Below, in pieces: positions 53,875-64,000 of a stretch of DNA of 64,000 nucleotides (position 1 is its first letter; every line of letters begins with the position of its first letter). A program made the position numbers and the translations under genes. The notes beneath the pieces were generated by a model. It was given only the letters and a program-made list of their open reading frames with translations. It made no database searches and was not told the DNA's origin. The stretch comes from Bombus terrestris (Eukaryota; Arthropoda; Insecta; Hymenoptera; Apidae), in the NCBI RefSeq assembly GCF_910591885.1, contig NC_063277.1, positions 14,074,001 through 14,138,000 on the forward strand, given 5' to 3'.

Positions 53875-56800
53875 ATGCCCCCGTCAATTCATAATCCTAT
53901 TTTTTGGTTATTTCTTTTCGTTTGTGCGAACATTACAAATTGCTGGGATGTCAACCATGACTTAAAAACTCCACATCAATTTGCGGATATGAATTTATCA
54001 CGAATTACACGAAATTCTGAAAATGAAACGTTAATTTGGATGGAATACGAATTCAATACAGGCGCTGGGAACAGAGAAGGTACTGTACGAGATATTATTT
54101 TGTTTGAACCGCGTATAACTTTAAACATAAATATCGACGACAGTTTCCTTTCATTCCAGAGCTCATAATGACAGATATCTTCGTTCGTAAATACGCGAAC
54201 TTACCAGAAACAGTGACAAATTGGCAATCTCTAGACGTAAATGGTATCAACTATCTATTTGGGGTTCAGAAATCTATCTTCTACGTTTGCAAATTTAATC
54301 GGGATACGTCTGTTGTCTATGATCCTATTAATTTTGATCTGCAAGATACCATATTAACGTTTAGAGTGATCAACCTTCACTCGGAGCTTGATGCTGCGGT
54401 CGTTTTCTGCGTGGAATCGAACAGTGGAAAGATGTTACGTTGGTACAGACTAAAAGATGGAAATGTTTTTCAATTCTTTTGGTCGTGGTCAGCACAGAAA
54501 CGTATAAAAGACATGAAGTTCATTGAGCATGAAAAGCCATATAAAATATTGCTGTTGAATGACGACGAATTACATTCTGGATTGCAAACGTCCATCGACG
54601 TGTATGGATTTATCATTGACTTTTCAATCAATACTTTCGACTTTTGGTAATTATTTGTACGATACAAATTTGCAATAATTGCCGAATCCATACATTTAAT
54701 CCGAATTATTCTTTCGATATAGGTTTCATGATAGGCTCTTTGTACCAAGATCGTTCGGTATACAGATATGTCCTATTTATGAAAGCATTTCACTCGCTGT
54801 TCAAGGCACGAATGATATCTCGCTCTATGAATATAGACCCACCACTGAGGGCCGTATTTTTCGAAACCTACAAATGATAGAGTCGTATAATTTAAAAAAC
54901 TTCGTCTGTTTTGAGAGCGGTTATCTTCCATTTTTGGCGACTTCTGGACCAGAGGCTGGCCTTTTTCACTTTGTAGATGGCGAATTCCAGTTCAATACAG
55001 AGTCTGAACCCAGCTTTGGTAAAACTAAATTCCATAAAGAATTGAAAATACCGTGATTCTCTCCCTGAATAACTAATTGATGTGTATTACAGATGTTTCA
55101 GAAATTTCATGGGTGACAAACGTAAATGTAGATACGTATAGAAACGAGTCATTGTTGTTGGTTCAACTGAAAAACTCCACAGTAATCGCTCTTGCCTGGG
55201 AAGGCCTGAATTTCAAAAGAATCTCGTTACCTAACAATATCCTCGATCAGTTTGATCTATCCATGATTACACCACTTCCGAAGTATGGATTCGTCTTGGG
55301 TAATCAAATTGTAAAACTTAACGTGCAGTTGAAAAACACGAAACATCCGATTCAATCCAGTATCGAAAGACTGCTGATCTTGCAATCTTTGTTAAACGTA
55401 GGTATCGTAGGCATTCTTAGAATATTTAAAAATTACAGATCTTCGAAATACCTGTTTAGGATTCGTTGAATCATCAAGAAAGGATTCTCGATGAAACAAA
55501 GGCACGTCTGGAAAAGAGTTACTTAAGGAATCCTGTAATCACTGGAGTTTGGAATGTTAGTACAGTAAACGCCACGAATGCAATTATATCTGATAACGTG
55601 ACCTATAATTCGATCACGATAGGCGGAATGACTTTAACGAAAGAAGATCTGACATTCGACGCAGACAGTTTCGCGGAAAAATTACAAAATGTAAGCCGAA
55701 AACTCGATGAAATCGAATCGAATTTGATGAACGTTGTAGAACACAATTTAACGGATCCGCTTTCCGATTCGGATTTCATGATATTTGGAAATATTAATGT
55801 TACTGGCAATTTGTATGTGAGAAACTTAACTGCGCTGTCCATCAATGATATCAACGAAACAATTGTCTTTGATTCCATCGAGGCTGAAGATCTGACAGTT
55901 TATTCGGTGAATGGTATTCCTATCGAGAATATTCAGTTTGGTGATTCTATAGTGGATTATAGTGCCGTGGATTTTCATAAAATAAATCGTGCTCAAGTAA
56001 ACGGGAATCTCTCCTTCTCTGCGATTAATGGAATTGATTGGACAACATTGATGAAGAATATCGTGTGGAAACACGAAACAATGTATATTCCTGGAAATAC
56101 TATTATCGAAGGGGTAAAATTTAACGCTAGATATACAATTTTATATAAGTGGCATAATTAGTTTGATGTAACAATTATATTGATTTCAGACGTTGATCTC
56201 AGATATTTTTGAGCTGGGTACCCTAAATAATCTTTTGTATCCAACAGAATATGTTTTGGAGGATAGTGATACTTCCGTGATTATAACCGGTACCAAATCG
56301 TTCGATTCGATGCTGTTATCACGATTGGAAAATGTAACCACTCTAAATGACGTAAATTTCGAAGACTACGTAATTTTGTATAAGGACAACATTCTAAAGG
56401 AGGAGATTGCCTTCGAGAACGTAAAAATCGATGGAGAATTCCGGGTATGTTTTTGGCCAAGTTTTAGGCGTATTTCTAGTACTGTACGAATTTTTTACAA
56501 CTATAGATAGATGGCGAAATATCAGGAATTAGTATGGAAGATAGATTAATGTTGAATGAAACTTCAAAGATGTCATCGGATGTGATGTTTTTCAACTTAA
56601 ATGTTTTGGGAAATGTTACATTCGACACATTGTTCATGAATAAACGTGTACTAAATTTAGAGGATTTATTGTTAAAAACCGACAAGGAAATTGAAATTAC
56701 TGGGGTTAAGACATTTTTAGAGAATGTCGGAATAAAATCTAACGTTACCATCACATCCGGTATGGTTAATGGTCATTTTTTGGATGAGTTCGCGACTTTG

Positions 56801-59800
56801 GACACAGTACAAGATTTTCCAAGTATGAATTCGCTTTCTTTTATCGGTAATTAATATTCGTGCATTAATCACGATGAATCGTTTCAGATTTAACAAAGAT
56901 ACTATCGAACGTGACTTTTGGAAATGTGACGTTTGGGGCTATGAAGAAATTAAAAGCTTTCTTCAAGGAGAATACAAATTCCAACAATTGCTTGGACAGG
57001 ATTATTGTGTTTAAGTCTCCAATTATTGTAGACCAGTTGTCTTTTGATGGACTAAACAACAACGTTTCATTCGATGTCTTTAATCAGAAAGTGAATAGAA
57101 TATTTCAAAACGTTAGCTTCGAAAATTTAATGACAGAAACATTACTGGCGGATAAAATAACACCAAAGGTTATTAATGGTCTTGATTTCACCAATTTCAC
57201 AAAACATTTAGAGTCTCCGAATATTGGAGCCATCGACCAGTTGGAAACCGATCGCTTGAACGTGACATTTATTAATGGAATGTCGCTGGATGAGATCAGT
57301 CTATTGGCCAATAGATTAGGCGCGACTTTAGACAGCATTCTTAATGGAAGCAAAACTCTAAACTCTCTTCAAGTAACAGGAATGATTATTACAAAGTTAC
57401 TCAATGGAAATGTCTTGGCAGATCTGTATACCGAAGATGAAATCGACACTGTGATTTTCAAGTCAGATGTTGTCATTAAGAATTTGACGATTTTGGACTT
57501 AATGAATGGCTTCAATTTTTCAGAACGTGTGCTTGATACGGTTTTAAAATCCGAGACAAATATAGTAATCAATGCACATAAAATGTTTGACACAATTATT
57601 TGCCATCAACTTGAGGCAACCGCTTTGAATGGCCATCCCATAGAAAATATTCTAGATCCCTTTAAAGAACAAGTGTTAACAGGTCCTGTTATCGTCAATG
57701 GTTCTGTGACAATTCTTAAAGAATTCAATACAACCGGAAGTATCGGTGATGTACCATACTATAATCTGATAAAGAAATTCAAACGTTTAGGAAACAATAG
57801 CTACGAATTGCACGGAGATGTTCGCTTCCTTAACGATGTGACTATAAAAAATCTTTACACGAATGGATCAATCCAGGGAAAAAATTTCGATCACTTCTTA
57901 ACCATGATAATGTTTAACAACAAGGATAACCTTACAGTTTCTGGCACGAAAGTGTTCGAGAACACTGTCATCTTTAATGATACGTTTGTAGTGCAGGACA
58001 AATTGAATGACATAGATCTGAAAAGATTCCAAGAAAAGGTCGTCTTCATAGACAAGCCGTTCTTTATTAAATCGAAAATTATTTTCAGAGATGGTATAAA
58101 AATAGAAAAGGATCTTGCAGTTTGGACAAACCTCACAACGAAATCTATTATGGGAATCGATGTAAATGACTTGCATCATGATGTTCTAAACATTAACAGA
58201 CCTAATTATATCGAAGGTGACTGGAATTACGATTATTTTGGATTACATCTGGAAATGTTTTGGAAATGTATTTTTTCGATCGCAGGTACTACCACGTTTA
58301 CTGATGTCAATTTTCAATCTGATATACAAGTAGAGAAATTCAATCATTTGGATATGAATTTATTAATACCGCTGGACACTGAACAAAGTATAGAATTTTT
58401 GAAATGTGACAATATTACTGTAGATAAAATGCAAATTTTGGGAAGAATCAATGAGGTAAACTTACAGGAGGTTCAATACAACACTTTTATGGTATGTATA
58501 TTTCAAATCAATCAGTTATTAATGTATTGGATGTTTTTGGAAATTCCATCTTTTTATTTAAAAGAGACATGATTCTATAAGGAACAAGTAGATCTATTTA
58601 GATTATTTGATGATTAATTCCTCCAGTTCTCTAATAGCATTTTTGCTTTTAGATGACTGGAGACCAGAAAATATCAGGACACTTTAATTTTCGTGGAAAT
58701 GTTCACGTTCGACAGAATTTCAATGCTCACATTATTAATGGTATCGATCCGAAAAGTTTTATACCTTTGAATTCGAAGGGTTCTATAAACGGTAAAACTT
58801 TAAAAGACGACAAACGTTTCGAAGAGATGATCGACAAATGATTTAATACATAAGCCATTTTCTGTAAAATGCTTACTTTTCTAGGCAGTTTTATATTCGA
58901 AAAACCAATATTTCTCAATCAGAGTCTTCGAGTGTTAGGCTACCTGAACGGCATAGATCCGGCTCGTTGGGAAGCGGTGGCGGTCACGACCAACAATTTA
59001 GTATCACAGTTTATCTCTGGTAAATGGGTCGTATTTGGTAACGTTTACTTTGAGAAAGGAGCATCGGGAAATGATATGTTAAACGGCACGAACATCACAG
59101 AGCTGTCAAATACTTTAGCAAAGGAACATTTAGGGATGAGCGACATATTGGCGGAAAATAGTGTATGGAAACCATTTTCAATGAACCTTCGAGGTATTAA
59201 TGATTTAGAAATTTGTATAAACGCTCATGCTTTCTTTTTAGGCAAATCTGGATAGTATGTGCGAGGACTTGCGCGAGCTGAAACGCTACGCTGAGAAACA
59301 AATTTACAAGTTCAATGCGTTCGATTATCTGCAAGTCATCAAGTTCCACAGCAACATCGTTAGCGTCCACCATTTCGAACTGGATGACTTCGATTATATA
59401 ATATTAAGCTACAATACCTGTCACATGCGCATGTACTCCTTTACTGGAACAAAATTCGAGTTGGTCGTCAACATATCTGATTTTGGAGTGGTCGAACAAT
59501 GGACCACTTATAAACACGACCAAGCTTTATATTTTCTCACTTCAGGACCAAGTTCTTGTGGAAGGAGTCCTACAAATCTATGGAAGCTAAAGGATGACAA
59601 GTTTAGGGTAAGTTTTAGTGTTATATTTGAAACTAAAAGTGATTAAATATCATTATCTATGCTTCGTTAAAAATTTTAGCACGTTTTAAGTCTTGGCCAT
59701 GATATAGACAGTAACAAAATAAATCAAGACGTATTTTTGACGTTAGTTAACAAAAACGAATGGCTGCAGTCATCTAGAAGTATGAACGAGGAAATGCAGA

Positions 59801-60503
59801 AGCCTCTTTTGTCTCTGGTAGACGATGATAATGTTCAGATTATTTTCGAGAAAGATCAAATATTGTTGAATAGCAAGAATGCTAGTAAATATAACGTTAA
59901 TCGTTCTAACAATGTAAATCCTAGGAAATACTCTAGAAATTCAGAAAGTCTGAAATTCAAAGTTGGAATATTTGAGAAAGAAATGTTTTTGTATTATGAC
60001 AAAGATGTTAGCGAGGATCGTATATTTGTGAGTTAATTCTTCGAGAAACTACTTAACAAACCATGCCTTCCAATTTTTTGATTCCTATATTCTATGTAGA
60101 TTTTTAATAACGATGTAAAAGGAAAAAGGATCCTTCAAACAATAAAGGCACACCGACCAACATCCTTTACGATACTTAATTTCGATGGATTGATCGAAAC
60201 ACTGCTTATTTTCGTTGAAAATAGGAAGAATCTTCGAATTTATGAGTATAAAGGTAATTATTAAACTATTTTTCATAGAATAAATACAAGGGGAGAATTT
60301 TTTCAGGTATTCAAGGCTTCCTATATAAGGATAGTATAAGATTAAACGTTAATAAATTATTTACTTTTAAGATTAGAAAGTATCCTAATTTAGCGAAACG
60401 ATATTGCCTGAGTTTAATCTATGAAAACAAATTAACAATTTTGGAAGCAAAAATGTACGGCGAAAAATTAGATATGGAAACGTTAACATGCTCGAAACAT
60501 TGA
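53875..60503 (+). CDS. Giant secreted glycoprotein: propeller-like ends and Asn-Gly repeat core (1852 aa, 15 exons)
   Basis: Exons: 53875-54079, 54160-54646, 54723-55018, 55093-55397, 55460-56113, 56190-56444, 56507-56846, 56888-58216, 58286-58491, 58653-58791, 58885-59162, 59242-59607, 59680-60027, 60100-60253, 60307-60503. All phases close and introns are 41-161 nt. A signal peptide (FWLFLFVCANITNCW) is followed by ~400 residues of EAR/propeller-like strands (INYLFGVQKSIFYVCKF). Residues ~430-1450 repeat a unit of about 50 residues: [VI]xGTKxF, a strand with N-V-T sequons, then [IL]NG[IMH]xxxxL. Residues ~1510-1852 are propeller-like again, with paired cysteines. There is no membrane anchor. 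The family is not recognised with certainty. Size, secretion and sequons would suit an eggshell or matrix protein such as the Nasrat/Polehole group in flies, but that is a guess. The 41-nt intron before exon 8 and the exon 11 donor (AGT|GTATGG, chosen on phase) are the weakest joins. Confidence 0.78.
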
Positions 60504-60558
60504 AGTTCTCTGCCAAAGAATTAATATTAAAAACGTTGTTAGTGGGTAAATAAGATTA

Positions 60559-60564
60559 TTTATT
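60559..60564 (-). terminator. Polyadenylation signal AATAAA of the KIF6-like gene
   Basis: TTTATT on the plus strand, 176 nt beyond the minus-strand stop at 60742-60740. It is only 56 nt from the stop codon of the convergent plus-strand gene, so the two 3' UTRs almost certainly overlap. Confidence 0.45.
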
Positions 60565-60739
60565 GTAGCTATGTATATACGAGAGTTAGAATTAATTAAT
60601 ATTCATCGTACTTTATAAAACTGTATTACATTATAATTAATTGTATGTATCAATTATAAGCATATTCGATAAATAATACTGCATTCTTGCATAATCTATT
60701 ATGACTTCTTATATTGTAAACAGCATCTTGAAAAATTGA

Positions 60740-63700
60740 TTAGTAAATACCACCAGATCGTTTCGCTTTGTAGAACGCTATGATTTCTTCGTCGATTTCT
60801 GGATCTCCTGTCAAAGGCAATGAATCCTCAAACTGTTTGTCTTTTGCCTCCAAATTAGACTTTCGCTCGAAATCATCGTTTTCTGCTTTCTTTTCCTGTA
60901 GAATCAAAGGGGTTTCTGGATTATTAGCACTGAAGCTTAAAAACTTTTGATAAATCGGAGCTGAGTTATCTGCCTCTACAAATGAAGCTTCCTGAGTTAT
61001 AATTTTCGTTTTCGCACTTGATAATTCAACAGGATTCTGCTGTTTCACTTTTGATTCTATCTGATTATTATGATTGTGTTTTTTCTTAACGTTTTTTTGC
61101 CCTCTTTCAGATTTACGTAAGGACTGTTGATTCGTGTCATCAGTTCTATCATCAGTTCCCTGATCAATTGCTTGATCTTTATCCTCGGTTAAATCACTTA
61201 AAGTTAAATTGACGATATTGCAAGGCAATAACTCTGGCGTAAATGTATCGATGGATATTGACTTGTTTCTCGATGGCGGATCATTATCATAAACATTAGT
61301 ATTGCAATCAGGTTTGGTTTCATTACTAATTTTAGGTCTTCGTTTTTGTTTTTTCAACGGTGCACGATTACTTAGGGAATTTTGTATCATTTTTTGATTA
61401 TCGTTCTCGATATTATTAGTTGTAAACCTGTCATCATTTAATTGTGTCGATCGTTGATTCCTTTCCCTTTTCATTTTATCGATCAGTAATGCTGTTAAAA
61501 AGTTAAGAAATTTTCTGATAAATAATGGGACATTAATAAAATTATACTAGGATACAAATTTCTTTGTCCCTTTGAATAACCAGATCCTTATAATATTCCA
61601 GTTTCTTCAGGTAACACTTTGGATCCTTGCTCAATTCGAAAGCTTGCCTGAAACTTTCGAAACAATATTCTACTTTCTTAGGATTATAGTCCCAAATGAC
61701 TTGTTTATTCGTTTCTAAAAAGCTTCTGATCTTATGGTCGAGATTTATTTTATCTGCAGCTGTAAGTTCTTCAGACATCTACATTTGAAATATAAAAACA
61801 AATTGAAAGCTAATTTACAAACTAAATTGAATTTTTGATAAAGATACTGAACAGTTTGTTTCGTCAAGGCTTTGATTTGTTGCTTAAGTCTCTCATTCTC
61901 CGCCCTCAGTAACGCATTTTCACTCTGAATGTCTGTCTCCAAATTTAGTTTCAAGTCATTCTTAATGAGAGCTACTCGTTGAGCGAATCTGCACGTTGAT
62001 ACCGTTTCCTGACAATTACGAGATAAGAGTATATCCAGTGAAATAAATGCGCTGATGATTATGAGGCAATAAAAATCGTGTCGTACCTCTAAATTAAAAG
62101 CGCAAAGGCTTATGGTCGCTAACATAGTAGTCAGACAGTTTCCACCTAAGCTGTCTCTCAAAATCGACGTCAATAAGGAATTCCTAAAAATGGAAACAAC
62201 GAAAGTTCCATGATTAAACAAGGGTTCTAGATGTTTTATCAATTATTACGATCTACTTTCCAACCATTTCCTGTTTTAAAATAAAAGGTGAGTCAGAAGA
62301 GTACAATAAAGTTTCATTCGCTATCCGCATATTATTTAAGTGATGAAAAATTATACTATCGGATATAAATCCCTGAGTGAATTTAGCACCTGTAAGGAAT
62401 GTGACCTGCGCTCTCCTGACCCAGACACACTATGACTTGTTCCAAGTAATGTAGGCTCAGGTTAATGTGCTTCGCCTCGGTCAGAATGGTGCCAGTTATC
62501 GAGCATTTGTAGACACGTTCGGACCTACGGAGATCTCACGTTGAAAAATCGGTTACCGTTACAAAATTTGCCAGCACGGGCGCAGATGGCAATGAGAAAG
62601 CACGACACGATGGTGCGCGTAGGAAAAATTATCGCTGACAAGTAGGTCAACGTTTAATGCATTTGAGATGTTGGTGCGTAATCGCAAAAATGTCACTTCC
62701 ACAACATCGTTGGAATAGGGATGTAATTTGTGAAAGGAATTTAAAGATATTACACAATTACGTACCAGTCGGCAAATATGCGTTTAATCATGCTCTTTTC
62801 CAGCTCACTTTCCCACAATTTATGAAAATAAATTTACGACCTTGTGCGATGTAAAGGACTGGTAATCTTTTTTTTTTTAATTAGGATGCTCAATTAAAAA
62901 TTTGTTACTGAAATGAATTTTTCTAGTGGTTGTCTTCAATTAGGAGCTAATCAATTGTCGTAATATCTCTAACCTTTGTACCTTCAGTCGATACAAGACG
63001 GAGGAAAGCATACGAACCCTGCTAGGTCGACGAGATGTACTTTCGCTCGCTTGTATTGTTCAGCGCCGAACTTCTTCGTAGAAACTACGATGGTAAAGAT
63101 GCAGTGTGATCTCGATGACTGAGGATTCATCGGTGTATCGGCGGTAACCCTATGAAGAATTACATTCTTTTTTCCAATGCGACAATATAACGAGATTATT
63201 TTACCGATTATGATCGCCTAGCACAAGTAATTCGAATGCATCCTCCAAGTTTTTAACGCAATAAAATGTCAAATTCTTCAAGTGTAATTTCCCGGCCTCG
63301 TCTTCTCGAATGCTGATACGTCTGAAACGCGTCCACAGTTTCCAATAGATGAGAAATTTTAGTACTCTCCCTTGCATTTAATTATAAAATAAAAAGAGAA
63401 TCCTCCGTAACGTGGCGCAAGACAAGGAGGATATAAAGATAACACGGTTGCACCTTGCGCACGATTGCTCCATATTGGAAGTTTGTCGGAATCATGTTTG
63501 ATCGGTCGGGTCGAGCAGGTTGTTTCCCTTTAGGGGGGCCCCCTGGTTTTTACGAAATACCCTCGTATCCGTGTTCGCGCATTACTCGACAGGCCACCAT
63601 TTACGTCACCCGGACTTACGGTAAATCTTCCAATCTCGTAACCGCGAAGTCTCGTTGGTGCTTCCGATCTATCAGGTCATAGCCGGTTTCATTGTAAATC

Positions 63701-63917
63701 TCCAGATATGCCACCTCGATGGAGTACACGTTTTCCGGTCGCTGCATAAAATTTAAGGGCGGTATAGGGTTCTCTGCGCGTACCTATGTAACATCTGATA
63801 GCCAACAAACGCAACCTTTTGTATCGCGTCGAACAGGAATTGCAAAGTTCTCGGTATGATACCACGACATTCGTTCTCCAGACTCCCGGTTATCGTGTAC
63901 GTTTTCCCAGTGGCGGT
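60740..63917 (-). CDS. KIF6: KIF6-type kinesin-9, 3' part (611 aa in window; 5' end beyond right edge)
   Basis: Exons are 63917-63816, 63741-63620, 63321-63205, 63149-63018, 62524-62390, 62183-62087, 62008-61853, 61778-61556 and 61491-60740; all phases agree. The first exon here opens inside the P-loop (TATGKTYTITG). Then come EVAYLEIYNETGYDL, switch I (NPQSSRSHCIFTI, near 63125-63090), switch II (VHLVDLAG|SERV), and the motor end (HIPYRNSLLTSILRDSLGG ... CRFAQRVALIKND). A short coiled coil, a QRDKEISLL block and a polar tail ending DPEIDEEIIAFYKAKRSGG follow. The NS(L/M)(L/M)TS and CRFAQRVALIKN signatures separate KIF6 from its sister KIF9. Kinesin-9 motors act on axonemal microtubules of cilia and flagella, so a sperm or chordotonal cilium role is inferred. 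The N-terminal motor exons, including the residues before the P-loop, lie past 64000. Three donors are GTT-type. Confidence 0.88.
63531..63545. repeat. GC palindrome (AGGGGGGCCCCCT core)
   Basis: A run of six G followed directly by five C lies in the KIF6-like intron between the exons ending at 63620 and starting at 63321. It stands out from AT-rich surroundings and could form a short hairpin. Confidence 0.8.
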
Positions 63918-64000
63918 CTACAAAATTCATGACTTAAAATCGTATCAGAGACTCGCCTCGATCGAGGTTTCATGGATAGAACGTTCGAGGATGTGGTGCG

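Noticed and set aside
54112..54159. Alternative first donor of the giant gene (GTATAA), giving a 47-nt intron
   Set aside because: In frame, but the upstream donor AAG|GTACTG at 54080 gives an ordinary 80-nt intron and a better match to the donor consensus.
59094..59241. Donor GAG|GTATTA at 59094+100 (about 59194) for exon 11 of the giant gene
   Set aside because: It leaves the wrong phase and a stop after three codons of the next exon. AGT|GTATGG at 59163 restores the frame.

Overview
The window is nuclear DNA from an insect, most likely a hymenopteran such as a bee. It is AT-rich, with genes cut by GT-AG introns (many only about 70-100 bp), long gene-poor stretches, insect-style TATA/initiator promoters, and a short TA-flanked mariner-type inverted-repeat element. 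There is nothing bacterial here. The order Hymenoptera is an inference from overall style; I cannot prove a species. I rebuilt genes by joining open segments at splice sites whose reading phases agree. No transcript data were available.

Layout from left to right. (1) 163-249, minus strand: promoter and four-codon first exon of a gene that runs off the left edge. (2) 5690-6863, minus: a small secreted Val/Pro-repeat protein (175 aa, 4 exons), probably cuticular, with the same kind of promoter and four-codon first exon. (3) About 7-19.7 kb: a gene-poor stretch holding one 214-bp mariner-like MITE. (4) 19971-22767, minus: a 422-aa secreted DSL/EGF protein of the Notch-ligand or DLK type, with half a DSL domain and three tandem DOS-like EGF pairs. 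(5) 24261-28755, minus: a 385-aa type I membrane protein with a Cys-rich head and a fibronectin-III-like region. (6) About 29-41.5 kb: a second gene-poor stretch. (7) 41582-46334, minus: a 338-aa organic solute transporter alpha (SLC51A/TMEM184 family). (8) 48218-53204, plus: an 805-aa secreted Thr/Ser-rich mucin-like protein with five LL..GL motifs. (9) 53875-60503, plus: a 15-exon gene for a 1852-aa secreted glycoprotein made of propeller-like ends and a long run of Asn-Gly repeats. (10) 60740-63917, minus: the 3' part (611 aa) of a KIF6-type kinesin-9 whose 5' exons lie beyond the right edge.

Five of the eight genes encode secreted or surface proteins. The window therefore reads as an extracellular-matrix and cell-surface neighbourhood, with an axonemal kinesin at the right end. 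The genes are individually regulated and do not form one pathway. The most unusual items are the giant repeat glycoprotein, the DSL/EGF protein with multiplied DOS pairs and no anchor, and several splice-level oddities: a stop-free 69-nt intron, a retained-intron alternative C-terminus, an in-frame 9-nt tandem acceptor, and a cluster of GTT donors.
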